A stretch of 64,000 nucleotides of DNA from contig JACVRA010000175.1 in the NCBI GenBank assembly GCA_019828545.1, positions 248,001 to 312,000 of the forward strand. The letters are read 5' to 3'. The translations under genes were made by a program, and so were the position numbers. The stretch comes from Paracamarosporium sp. OC-R06-R3. Its lineage: Eukaryota > Ascomycota > Dothideomycetes > Pleosporales > Didymosphaeriaceae. Each line of letters begins with the position of its first letter. Positions within the stretch are counted from its first letter, which is position 1. Shown here one piece after another: positions 43,680 to 55,019 of this stretch. Under the pieces are notes generated by a model. The model searched no databases. It saw nothing but the letters and a program-made list of their open reading frames with translations, and was not told where the DNA came from.

Positions 43680-46600
43680 ATGGCAGAAGCCATCGCTGTT
43701 ATCAGCATCACCGCCAATATAATCCAGCTCGTCGATTTTGGTTCGCGTCTTCTTCAGCGCCTCGAAACGTACCACGCCGAGCTTGAAGGTGCTCCTGAGG
43801 CGTTCCGCCACATAAAGACTGAACTCCCCGTACTAATTGACGCGCTTCGGCGGACAGAGTCGATCAACGCTTGGGGCCAAGATGATTCGAAGAAAGCACT
43901 CGTATCCGTTATTGAGGGGTGTAAGACTCAAATCACGTTACTAGAGAATATAATTGAGAAAGCGCTCCCCAAACCCGGCGACTCACGACTCCGAAGAGGA
44001 GGAAAGGCGATCCAGAGTCTTCGGTACGATGCCAAAGTAGAGAAGATAACATCAGTGATCCGAGGATACGTACAGACACTCACATATCATACCTCCGCAT
44101 CAGCGGGGGCTAATTCAGCCATACTGCAGGCTTCTCCTTCTTCAACCGTCCCATTCCGGCGAGATCCAAATTTTGTAGACCGTCAAGTCTTCGAAGAAAT
44201 AGACCATAAGAGTCAAAAGTCTGCATCTCGACTGGCTATCGTCGGCCTTGGTGGTGTTGGGTAAGTTTCAGCCCCATCTATTTAGGTCACATCAGTGTGA
44301 GAAGCAATCCTTGGGCGCTCCTGTAACATATACTGTTGTCGTACATCCGAGGATATATGCAAACGAAGCAAATGATAAGATGTTTAGCACCGATGTGCTC
44401 TGTAATCTCATCCGCAGTCTTTGTGTTCAGTATATGTCCTAGAGCAATCCGCAGCACCACACAAGTACGCGAGGAGTCTCACTACTGATTGGGGCGACTG
44501 TGAAACTGACAAAACTGAAGGAAGTCCCAGCTTGCTGTCGAATACTCCTATCGTTTGCGGGATACTTCGCCAGATACGTGGGTATTTTGGGTACATGCAA
44601 CCAATACTGCTAGATTTTTGGAGGGCTATGGCAAGATCGCCGAAAGGGTAAAGCCTCCTGGATGGGACAAACCAGAGGCAGATATCTTGCTGCTGGTCTA
44701 TAACTGGCTTTCAGATGAAGCAAACGGTCGCTGGATGATGGTTGTTGACAACGCAGACGATATGGAGGTCTTTACGAGCACATCCAGCGGAGCTAGAGGT
44801 TCTCAAGACGAGTTTGCTGGTAGAGCAGCGACTTCCTTGCTCGACATGATCCCCCAGTCATCCAATGGTTTCATCCTCATCACGTCACGGAACCGAGACG
44901 TTGCATTTCGATTGACTGGAGATTATGCAGACATCATCCAAGTCCACCCAATGGACCAAGAGCAAGCAATATCACTGCTCCAAAATCAGCTCAAAATAAC
45001 ATTCGGAGAGGATACATCGGAGTTGGCAGATGCCAAAGCTCTAGTCGAGGCACTCGATTTTATGCCCCTTGCCATCTCACAGGCCGCTTCTTACATCAGT
45101 CAGAGAGCTCCACGCGCTACCGTGGCGAAATACCTACAGGATATCCGCAAAGACGACCGAACCCGAGCCCGCCTGCTAAAGGTGGATCTAGGAGATACTC
45201 GTAGGGATGGAACCGCGTCGAATTCTATCATTGCGACATGGCAGATCTCGTTTGAACACATATGCAAAGAGACACCTTCAGCGACAAGACTACTATCCTT
45301 GATGAGTCTTTTCCATCGACAAGGGATTCCAGAAAGCATTCTTCAAGACTACTACGAACACAATTCCAGTCATTGCGTTGATTTTGAAGACGATCTAACT
45401 ACATTACTAAGTTTCTCTTTGATCGCGACCGATATCGATGGAAGCCACTTCCAGATGCATCGACTTGTACAATTCTCGACCATTAAATGGCTGGAAATGA
45501 ATCACGAATTAGACCAGTGGAAGGATGAGTATGCTGTTCTTATCAACAAACATTATCCGGAAACCGACATTGGAGATTGGCCGACGTACCGAGCGCTGTT
45601 TCCCCATGCTCAAACTGCATTGATGCTACGTCCCACCAATGACGGTGCGCTCATAGCCTGGGCATGCATGCTCTTTAAAGCAGTGCTCTATGCAAATGAT
45701 ATGGGATACTATCAAGTCGCACAAGAAATGGGTAGATGCTCTTTGGAAGAAAGGGAGAGAATCTTTGGTGCGGACCACCCGGACACAGTCTCCAGCGTGA
45801 GTAGGTTTGCTGCCGCACTCCGCCTGGCCGGTAGGTACGAACAAGCCTTACTTATGTTCCGGCGGGCATACCAGGAGAGAGAGAAAATTCTCGGACCAGA
45901 ACATCCTCTGACGCTCTACGACCTGAATAATCTGGGCTTAATCTTGTCTGAACGAGGGAGTTACGAAGAAGCTGAGTCGGCTTTTAGACGGGTGCTTTTG
46001 ATAAAAGAGAAGGTGCTTGGGCCCGGGCAGCGTTCTACGTTTCAGGTTATGAGTAATCTTGGCCTGTTGTTGATGAAGAGAGGCAAGTTTAGCGAAGCAG
46101 AACTTATGCTTCGAAGGGCACTGGAGAAAAAAGAGCAGCTGTATGGAAAAGACCACAAGTCAACGCTTGTAAGCTTGGACAACCTAGGGTTAGCTTTGGG
46201 TAAGCAGTGCAGGTTTGAAGAGGCAGAAGCCATGCATAGAAGGGCACTAGAAGGCAGTAAGAAGAGATTTGGTGAGACGCATCCGGAAACGCTGATTTGT
46301 GCCAGGAATGTCGCCTCTGTGTTGACATACATGGGCAGACACAAAGAGGCTGAAACGCTGCACAGGCAGGTGCTGGACGAGAGTCTGAAGGTGCTTGGAG
46401 AGGAACATCCATTCACCTTAGTCAGCTTTTGCAACTTAGGCTCCGAGCTATACGCCCAAGAGAAATACAAGGAAGCCGAAACGATGCATCAACGAGCGCT
46501 AACGAAGAGGACGGAAATGCTTGGTGATAGACATCCATATACCCTGAGCAGCATGCATAATTTGGCGTTGGTTCTCGATAGACTAAACAACCAAACAGAC

Positions 46601-46726
46601 GCTGTCAGATTGATGGAGAGGTGCTTCCAGTTGAAGAAACAAACTCTCGGTCCTCTTCATCCGGACACCATTAAGTCGCTTAATGTTCTGAAAGGGTGGG
46701 CAGGTCAGGAATACGATGACAAGTAG
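43680..46726 (+). CDS. NLR-like STAND protein: fungal N-terminal domain, NB-ARC, TPR repeats
   Basis: Two exons, 43680-44260 and 44521-46726, give 928 aa. The 260-nt intron is far longer than most here and splits the P-loop; joining restores GLGGVGKSQLAVEY (Walker A). Order: residues 1-150, a helical N-terminal domain of the kind found on fungal STANDs (AEAIAVISITANIIQLVDFG); about 190-490, NB-ARC with Walker B-like RWMMVVDNADD, FILITSRNRDVA (sensor), and DFMPLAISQAASYISQ (GxP-type motif); about 540-920, at least seven 42-residue TPRs of the kinesin-light-chain type (NLGLILSERGSYEEAESAFR, ...ALEKKEQLYGKDHKSTL). Such proteins are thought to sense non-self through the repeats and activate the N-terminal effector. 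Confidence 0.9.
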
Positions 46727-46960
46727 GCGAAACAAGTTGAGAGGGTGTCAAATACACCCGTAAGTTTCACTTTCCGGTAGTATTGGAACGTAGGGGCGCA
46801 TCAGTTGTTTGCTCTTGCAATGTTAGGGGAAATAGGAAGTATCTTTACGTATTATGTATATACTTTAGCGAGGCAACTAGTCTAGTTATCATAAACCAAA
46901 TCACATCGCAATAGGATATTTGATAGACCTACTAGCATCTAACTTATTAGGTTTGGACTT

Positions 46961-48655
46961 TCACGCACGCGTAAGCGAAACAATGGTCTGCTTAGAGGCG
47001 CAGGTAAGGGTGATCCTCTCCTGCCATGGCCCAGCATCACGGCTTGCCAACGTCGAAAAGGTTTGCACCATCCGTGCCGTAACGTATCCAGCTTCAGTAA
47101 GCGCGTATTGCTCTATTTCATCATCAGCTAAGGCTATCAAAAAATGCATTGATTACACTTACGTCCAATGCAAGTACGTGGACCTCCATGAAAGGGAAGA
47201 AAGTCCTTCAAAGGGTGTTAGCTCGCGTACATATTGTTTTATCGCTTGTTGAACAACATACCCATGCGCCAGGACGTGCTGTGGCCCATCGGTCGGGATT
47301 CCATTCTGCTGCGTCTGGACCCCAGATGTCTTCTCTCAGGTGCATCACGGCCATCGAACAGAATACCATCTGCCCCGCCTTCACCAAGATCGGGGAACGA
47401 CCATCTTTTCCACCTCCTACAGGAATTGTTGTGTCCTTATTGGCATTTCTGAGGACAGTAGGCACAATGGTGTTTACTCTAAGTGCTACGGTGGAGAGTT
47501 AGCGATTATGACAAAGGCAAGAAACTGTAACGCACTCTCTTTCATACACCACTGTAGTAGTTTTAGGTCTTTCAACTCTTCGAAGCTCAGCTTTGCGCCT
47601 TTCAGCTCCGTAATCTCAGAACGGAGCCGCGCCCAGATATCTGGCCGCTTTGCAAGTTGAAAGAACATGCTTCCGAGGAGACTCGCTGTGGTGTCCCTTC
47701 CGGCTAGCAGGAGATTCAAGACTTCAGACCTCAATTTCACAGGATCAGTCGTTTCCTTGACCAACTCGTACAGAAATGTGTATTGGCCCGTGGGCAGTGC
47801 CTTCTCTTCCCCATCCCAGGTCTGTCGCCATCGGAGAGCCTCATCGATATATCGTTGGACAAATTCATGTACCGTCTTACAATTGGCTTTGTCTTGCTTC
47901 GACTGTCCCATGAGCGCCGCCAGTGGGGACTGTAGCGCTCTTACCACGGATTCCGCCTGCGCCGCATCAAACGCTTTCGCGAAAGCGACCCCGGAAGGTT
48001 TTCCCAGCTCGTCGCCGCGCAGGGAATGCACAGATTCACCGAACAGGAACTCGGTCGACGTGTCGATTGTTAAGCCAAAAAACAGTGGTTGGAGATCTAC
48101 CGGTGCACCATCGTTCGGCAGCAACTTGAACATGTCTTGGAGGAAGACCTCTATCGCATCGATGTTCCCAACCTGCGTTCTAACGAAATTAGGACGGATC
48201 ATTGCACGAGAATGTTTCCATTCCTCGCCATCAGCGGTGAAGATGCCCTTGCCGATAAGTGGACCGACAAAGGCCAGGCGCCCTCCCGCGTCGAAATCGT
48301 TGGCATTTGTGCCAAAAACTGCTTTGATGTTGGCAGGTTCTGCTGTGAGGAAGACTTTTATTGTGAACAGGTTGAAGGACATTGTGTAGCTTCCCGCCGC
48401 GCGATAGCTTTCGTGGAGCCATTGGATCACTCTGTGCTCTGCCCTGGCTTGTCGACCGTCTATGATCCTGTCCATTCCAAGGTACGGAAATTTGTGAGGA
48501 TATCGAACCGTGACGGGCTCACAGCCATGTCGACGAGCGAATTGGCGGCGTTGGCGAGACTGTATTAAGCTTTGCGTGATTCTGATCAGAACGAAGGCAA
48601 GGACAAGAAGCGCGACGGCTAGTGTCCGTGATGTACCGAGTATTTCGAGCGACAT
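46961..48655 (-). CDS. cytochrome P450, CYP52-type (alkane/fatty acid omega-hydroxylase-like)
   Basis: Four exons, 47536-48655, 47262-47485, 47163-47205 and 46961-47112, give 512 aa. The third exon is 43 nt and carries the heme loop. N-terminal membrane anchor (TLAVALLVLAFVLIRIT), FLTAEPANIKAVFGTNANDF, GKGIFTADGEEWKHSRAMIR (CYP52 hallmark), I-helix LLAGRDTTAS, ExxR in KETLRVNTIVP, and heme motif PFHGGPRTCIGQQYALTEAG. Splice choice was decided by restoring KETLR. CYP52 and relatives hydroxylate alkane or fatty-acid ends in the ER. It is not part of the known quinate pathway, and its proximity to qutC may be chance. Confidence 0.88.
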
Positions 48656-49503
48656 TTTTGTTCAGTCGTCACTCACCACAACTGTTCTGTCGTTGGGTAG
48701 GCAAAGATTGCGCACTTGCGATGGTTAATAGGGAGCGACCCATCCTGCCGAGGCATGTTTTCGTTTACAGCCCTTTATCTCGATTAGGCTGTAGCGACGC
48801 ACGGTGCGTTGGTCGATCCTGGTCATCTCCCAGATGCGGTTAGGTCTGCGCCATCCTACGGCAAGCACATTATTGTAGGTATACGTACCGTACTGCCATA
48901 CCTCATGCGCGCCTCTAGCGCGCATCCGAGACATTGTCGAAATAGTCAGTCTTCGCAGTGCTAACGATACTAAGGTCTCGCTTGGCCATGGTGTTCACCG
49001 ATAAACGAAAATGCTGATTGTTGGCAAAATTTACTTTTTGCTTGGGAGTAAGCACTACGATTGTTGCTGCGCCCCCAACATGTTCCTTCACCCTGAATCA
49101 GTCATCATGAACGGTATCAAATCAGGAATCGGGCTGGTAAGTATATCAGGAGATGCTGCAATTTCCTGTTTACGAGTACTCAGAGTCGTTGGCTGAAATT
49201 GTTTCTTCAGCCACACTTGACAAGACGCATGTTTCGTTGGCCATAAACATTTGATTGGCCTTCAGTATCAAGGTGCGATTGAAACTCTATGGCAATCGCT
49301 CTGCTCATGCAGTTTGGCGCTTTTCGTTCGACTACTATCATCTTTTATCAGAGATACGCATACGCTGCTGCTCAAAAACAAGAGATGGAATGGAATTTAT
49401 GCAGTCGGACAATAGCTTGTATATGAAAAGGTATCCTATGCTATCTATGATGCATCATATAACGCCAACAAATGCAAAGAAACAATGTACCCCACACCTA
49501 AAC
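48656..49503. other. P450 upstream region
   Basis: 848 bp with no gene seen. A GC-rich inverted word, GCGCGC...GCGCGC, lies at about 48909-48925. 3' flank of the dehydratase gene. Confidence 0.4.
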
Positions 49504-50607
49504 CTACAATCTCGCAACCTGCACCTCCCTCTCCATGGCAATATCACTGGCACTGTCTTTCCTCACCATGGTTTTCTTGCTGAGTTCCTCAGCCTCAGCC
49601 TTCATACTGAGGTCTACGACCATCCGCCTCCAACTCTCACCTGCCCTCGATGCCAGCTCCTCTACAACAGTTTCATCCTTCCTCTCCATCGCACGATTGA
49701 AGAGCTCCATGCTCACCCATCCTTCATATCCGATGTCTTTGATGATAGCGTGCGCTACATCTTTAACTGGCAGATACGCACCATGTTCGCTCTCTCCATA
49801 GAACAATCTACAGTTCCTACTCCAGGACATACGCGCAGGCTGGGCAGCATTGTAGAATGCATGGCTAGGAAGCAATGGCGCATCAAGACGCTCAGCATCC
49901 ACAATCTGGATAAAAAAGATCTTCTCTTTGTATGGCCCAATCTGCTCCACGAGCCTGCGGATCGAAGCCTGCACTTCCTGCTCGGCATCAACATTGCATC
50001 CAGTCGAGGACGTAGGATCCGCGTATATCCTTCCCAAGATGTTGAAACTATCGAGGCATATGCCGAAATTAGGGCGATCGACACGCTGTACAATGTCCCA
50101 GCAGAGCTCCCATTTATCGACATATGTGCCCCAGCAGAGGCTCTCGTACGCAAATCTGATAGTGGGAGATTGTTGTAGGCCTATATCGGCGAGCTCTCTC
50201 AGATCCGAGACAATAAGCTCGATGTCGTCCGAGATCTCTTCTTTAGCGAGAAACGTTGACGGGACCTGAATCAAGTCTGTGCCTAGGACTTTGGCAAGCT
50301 GTATCCACAGGTGCATCTCTTCTATTCTCTCGGTGTGTTTTGACCTATCGAGCAACCCCTCGTAGTGCATGAACGGCTGCAGACATATGATATCGAGGTT
50401 GAGCGATGTGCATAAGGAGCGGACGTAGGCGGCTGCTGATAGCAGGTTCGAAGGCGTCTTGGGATGCGCGAGGTCGGCGAGGTCTTCATAGAAGAGTTCG
50501 ATACCTTGGAGACCGTGTTTTGCGGCCATTGATAACTTGTGCTCGATCGAGTGGCCGGCATAGCACCGGCCGAGGGACATTGAGGATATTCCTGGGCGAC
50601 ACACCAT
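49504..50607 (-). CDS. qutC: 3-dehydroshikimate dehydratase (quinate pathway)
   Basis: Single exon, 367 aa. A xylose-isomerase-like TIM barrel: SLGRCYAGHSIEHKLSMAAK, GLQGIELFYEDL, then likely metal ligands Glu in FAYESLCWG, Asp in GICLDSFNILGR, Gln in FFIQIVDAE and Glu in EGWVSMELFNR, all conserved in fungal QA-4/QutC. The enzyme converts 3-dehydroshikimate to protocatechuate, the committing step of quinate/shikimate breakdown. The C-terminus is ARL, a peroxisomal PTS1-like tripeptide. A partial QA-1F operator match lies 494 bp upstream (51101-51116), and the activator and repressor genes follow within 10 kb. A 924-bp ORF on the opposite strand is its antisense shadow. Confidence 0.9.
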   Translation of the reverse strand: MVCRPGISSMSLGRCYAGHSIEHKLSMAAKHGLQGIELFYEDLADLAHPKTPSNLLSAAAYVRSLCTSLNLDIICLQPFMHYEGLLDRSKHTERIEEMHLWIQLAKVLGTDLIQVPSTFLAKEEISDDIELIVSDLRELADIGLQQSPTIRFAYESLCWGTYVDKWELCWDIVQRVDRPNFGICLDSFNILGRIYADPTSSTGCNVDAEQEVQASIRRLVEQIGPYKEKIFFIQIVDAERLDAPLLPSHAFYNAAQPARMSWSRNCRLFYGESEHGAYLPVKDVAHAIIKDIGYEGWVSMELFNRAMERKDETVVEELASRAGESWRRMVVDLSMKAEAEELSKKTMVRKDSASDIAMEREVQVARL

Positions 50608-52013
50608 CTTGATAGCGCTTGATTTTGTATTCCTAGAGGTTGGATTGTGATGAGAGAAGATAATGTCGTACTGATGAAGAGTATCTCAAATTTGTGCACG
50701 TTCAAGTGGTCTGAACGACAAGAAGTTCGATGTACAAACAATAGTGCACAAATTCCGGGGCATCATCCTCCGTATACGTCTTGGCCATCTTACAATAACA
50801 GATTGTATGTGGGGCTCCTGCTGATACTGGAAGAATGCTGTTGCTGCTATCTCATTGCGATGGTTGAGGCTGTTCCACAAAGGGACTAGCATCATGACGT
50901 AACGCCGGAACTGTCTTTATCCATCGCCTCCTACCTCGCGACAAGCCTCGGATCGCTCACAAGTCACGCGTTTCGTGCTGTACCGACTTTAGCCCCGGAA
51001 AAACTCTCAGCAGTTTGACGGCGGAAAGTTATGGGTGAGAAAGAACCATGGGATGCCGCAATTTGCCTTAACCTTCCCCACCCGTCATGCATGCGCACTG
51101 GGATAAGCGTTCAAACATCATATGTTTGGTGAACCCTTCGTATCTCCGATGTAGTCTTTTCCTTGATGTTAGTGATAATTGAGTTGTTCTAGCAAATGTA
51201 AGCAATAAAACAGCTTCGGTGCCAATGTGATCAGCGCTACGTCTTAGCCAAAAAAGTACTCTACGTCAAACCAGACCTTTGTGCTGATACGTGAGGTTAA
51301 ATGTCATTTACTGGCACGTATTGTTATACACACCAGTCATGGCTGCGATAAGAATAATTCTATGTTTGAAAGCTAGCCAACCTCTACAGGATGCCTTAGA
51401 TGACTCGTAACTTTTCTACTACTTCTAGGTTATTTTTAAGATTAGCAATCTAGATAACTCCTATAGCTAGGAACACCGCGACCTTTTTCTTGTTTCCTCG
51501 AAATGTAAAGAGGCTTCTACGCTGAGCAGTAGGGCAACCCGTTAGCATGTATATTCATAATAGCGCTGCTACTAAAGCCAGAGGGACTGCGTTACTGTTG
51601 AACAGATAAGATATCGTTTCTACCAGTTACTTGAAGGACTTTGAATAAGTTTATAACCTATAACTTGTTGCACCTATAGGTTGTTACGCCTGTGAATAAT
51701 TTGGGGGAACAGCTGCTGAGCAGCAAAGTGCTGGGTCTAGTTTAGGAGGCTATGATAGCAAAAGCCGAGCGAGGGAGTACCGAGTGTCATTGTAAGAGGA
51801 AGTATATTAGGAACTTTCAGAATTGGTGTGTATCAATCACCAATTCAGATCTATGAGAGACTAAGAGCGTCAGTTGTCTGCCACCAACATATCATCTATC
51901 ATCATGACCAGGTTGCATCACATTTAATCGCATAAGCGCCATTCATCTTACCCTGTTCGTATTGGTATACTATCGAAACAACAATATGAATCAATTTTCT
52001 CCAAACCACGAGC
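50608..52013. other. gene-free region, partly AT-rich
   Basis: Holds the qutC promoter, including the operator-like site at 51101-51116. The stretch 51.27-51.75 kb is AT-rich with scattered TA-rich words and a small inverted repeat (AACCTATA at 51655-51662, TATAGGTT at 51675-51682); it may be a decayed repeat. Confidence 0.4.
51101..51116. promoter_or_regulatory. possible QA-1F/QutA operator upstream of qutC
   Basis: GGATAAGCGTTCAAAC compared with the Neurospora QA-1F consensus GGRTAARYRYTTAYCC: the first 11 positions agree and 13 of 16 overall. It lies 494 bp upstream of the qutC start codon. Confidence 0.4.
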
Positions 52014-52910
52014 CTACAAAGGCTCTCCATCACCCCAACTGGTGAAGGCGCCTACACGCGGATGCAGATGGACGGTAATTTCTTTTCCCATCGTCCTGTG
52101 CTGCTCTTTGAACGACACTTGGAGCCACTTGCCGAATTCTCGCAGTGTTTCCAGCTGATCTCTACCCGGGATAATGAAGTGACCATGAATGCCGCCGATG
52201 TATACATGGTTGAGCGCGCTACAGCTTAGCATCGGTCGGAGCATGTACTTATCGAGGAAGGTGTCCAACGATATGTTAGTGCTAAGGTCTACCCATAAAG
52301 GACCTATATTGTTGATCTTTAACATATTAAACGTAAGGCCTACGCGTTTAAGCTCCGGACACTTGAGCATAAGGTCAACGTCGGGGTTGGTCTCCTCGCC
52401 CAGGGCTATGCCGTTGTGACCAGACCAATGGATATGCGGGAAGTTTAGATCTTTGATCGCCGCAAAACCCTCGTTGCCATCCTTGCCCGGGAAGTTGGAG
52501 AGGAAGCTCGCGAACCATTTCGCGACCTTGCCCCTCGATTTGTAGTGGGACTTGAGATTGAACACCTTTGTCGTCTTCAGCATATATACCACAACTTCCC
52601 CATGTATTTGATTATTCGTTAAAGCTAGATTGGGTAACCATTTCGGGAACTTACTGTGCGGCAGGTCTTCCTCGCGATACCTGTCGCAGATGATGAGTTC
52701 ATCCAGCCAGTCCCAGATGCAACACAGGTGTAGAACCGCGTCGAACAAACTAGAGAGCTCAATGATCTCGTAGTTAGGCTTGGCTTTAGCATGGGCAATG
52801 TGTCCTAGCGATTGCTTCTTGCCCTTGAAAAGAGTCCGGATAGATTGAAGCGATGCCATTGCGTCGTTAGAGTAATTCGGGATTGGTTCGAGTGCGTCGA
52901 AGAAGAGCAT
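52014..52910 (-). CDS. unknown protein, possibly degenerate F-box/LRR type
   Basis: Single exon, 298 aa, no signal peptide or membrane helix. Regular leucine/isoleucine spacing (LKRVGLTFNMLKINNIG, LDTFLDKYMLRPMLSCSALN, VYIGGIHGHF) resembles leucine-rich C-terminal halves of fungal F-box proteins, but no F-box is visible. A WDWLDELIICDRYREEDLP segment is typical of such proteins. Codon use looks ordinary. The assignment is weak and no function is proposed. Confidence 0.55.
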   Translation of the reverse strand: MLFFDALEPIPNYSNDAMASLQSIRTLFKGKKQSLGHIAHAKAKPNYEIIELSSLFDAVLHLCCIWDWLDELIICDRYREEDLPHSKFPKWLPNLALTNNQIHGEVVVYMLKTTKVFNLKSHYKSRGKVAKWFASFLSNFPGKDGNEGFAAIKDLNFPHIHWSGHNGIALGEETNPDVDLMLKCPELKRVGLTFNMLKINNIGPLWVDLSTNISLDTFLDKYMLRPMLSCSALNHVYIGGIHGHFIIPGRDQLETLREFGKWLQVSFKEQHRTMGKEITVHLHPRVGAFTSWGDGEPL

Positions 52911-55019
52911 ATTGACGCTGAGAAACTCGAGTGTTTATATAACTTCTGTTGCATGAGTACGTCACGCTATGACATGAAGTGTTGTGAGTTTTCAATAAAA
53001 GATATATAGTGGAAGATGTCTATACCCTACCCATTGGAGAACATTGTGCTGAATATTTGTCGAGCTTGGCAGCTTCATCGGATATATAGATTGAAACATT
53101 GAATGGGTCGAATGGTGCATCATTTGCTAGACCACGACGCAAATATTTAAGCCAGTCTCCATAGCTGCTATCCTACATTTGCTATGAGAGACAAGCCGGT
53201 GATTGAGAAGTACAAGTAATTGCTCATCATCTTTGACAGTTTTTGCGTGTTAGTCTCCCAGTTCTCGGCATATCGCATGACTAGCATGCAGAAGTCTGCG
53301 ATATCTTGCACGATTTGTGTGTATCAATGTGTAATTCTCAACCAGCAACTTTCTCTGACAACCCCCAGAATCCACAGTGAATTTCGGTTGAATGTAGTGC
53401 AATAGTGCAAACATATAGCATCTTCACCTGCTTTATTGTCAGAATCGTTAGGCCCGCTTCCTGTACTGCAAACGATTACCTGTTTGCTGATTTGTTTCGT
53501 CACTTGATTTTGGAACGAGCATAGAGAATCAATAACGAACACCTGACACATGCCAGCATGGAAAATGTACTGTAAGGCTTGGGTTATTGAGGGGTAATGT
53601 CTTATTGAACCGTGGTACTGCGTGCAGCTTTTGGAGCACGGAATGGTCACCATAAGGCAGGGTCAAAGTATGCTTTGTTGTATTGTTTCTTCAATTTGAC
53701 ATAACATACGCAACCCTCTTTTCGAGCGCAGTAACCAATCACTACGATCTCAGTTGTTATTATGAAGGCTTTAAGGCTAATGCTATCTTAAGATACCCAA
53801 GAGCTTATTAATATGCTGCTGGAGAGATGTAATCGAGACTGAGGCGACCGTGGTAATCAGTTGGTCGTTTAGAAGATGTTAGGCTTAATAGTAGATCGGA
53901 CTGTCGATACGCAAATGTTGCGGAGGTAGGTTTGGAGCGGATTACTCAAGCTTGGACCTTTGGAATGAAGAAAGCTGCAGGTTCCATAAGCCCATGATGC
54001 TACCGACAATGAGATATCCCCGGCAAAGGGCGAATGCTTGTGTCAGAAACGAAAACATGTCATGCAACAAGATGCATTCCGTCAGAACAGAGACCAGCCA
54101 ACACTATGGCGGAGCTTGGTGCGTCCTTCGTGATATTGAAATGTGAAATTCGGGTTTCGAGTAGTGGTACGTCGGGTTTCTGATCAAACAAGGCGATACT
54201 GTCGAATTCGAATATGCGTTCGTTCGCGATGCGGAAGCATTCGACCTCTTCTTGGCTCAGCATTCAGTGCGAAGCTCCACTCTAAAGCCGACCTGCCCGG
54301 TTCTCACACCTGGTCCAACACCCATTCGATCTTCCTTGCTCAATTTGATGATGTGAGGGTCGCCTTGTCTTGCTCCCACTCATCTATCAAATAGGAACTC
54401 ACACACGATATCACCCTCATTCACGATGATTGGATTTCCTGAAGAGTTTGCCAAGATATTTTGTCTGCCGTTGTCCTGGTTGGTCGCTGGTCGCAGGATT
54501 GGATATCTTAGTTCGCCACACAGTTTCGAAGGTGGAACATGCGAGAATCCTACGATCCCACATGAAAACCACGATCCATACAGAACTTTCAGGTCGCAGG
54601 GTAGCTTGAGCTCTCGTGATATGACGGAATAGACGCATGCAGGAAATCGGAGTTGGATGGAAGTAGATGTCTGCGAGCGTACTGATGTACTACAGATGAA
54701 AGTACTTTTCGAATTACAAGTAGAATATTCCGTTAATATAATCAATGGTAAGGAGGAATCTAATCGTTCGGGTTATGATGGCCTTCAAGCGGTGACAGTA
54801 TGCGAAGCTGTCAAGGAATCAATAGCCAATGGGTGTCCAGTAGATATCCCAATCGAGATATGAGCAGTCCCTTAATGATAATCTGGTGCTGTGCTCGTCC
54901 CAGATGCACATAGCCTGAGCCTTGCCGGTGGTTCAAAACGTGTTTGAGCTTAATTATTCGCATAAAGCTGATGAAAGTAGGGCCTGGCCATGGCAAGGCC
55001 GTTGAGCTACGGACGAAAC
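52911..55019. other. 2.1-kb region without an intact gene
   Basis: AT-rich in its first half. Between 53.95 and 54.86 kb several short open frames on both strands look like decayed coding DNA (for example plus-strand LFELQVEYSVNIINGKEES, 54657-54863), but the pieces do not assemble and no family is recognised. Confidence 0.4.

Noticed and set aside
47667..48389. 240-codon plus-strand open frame
   Set aside because: Antisense shadow of the P450 first exon; no family features.
49255..50178. 307-codon plus-strand open frame
   Set aside because: Lies antisense to the 3-dehydroshikimate dehydratase gene, whose minus-strand protein matches a known family along its length.
54143..54863. Possible oxidoreductase-like gene
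   Set aside because: Open frames on both strands are short, do not join by plausible splice sites, and no family motif could be confirmed.
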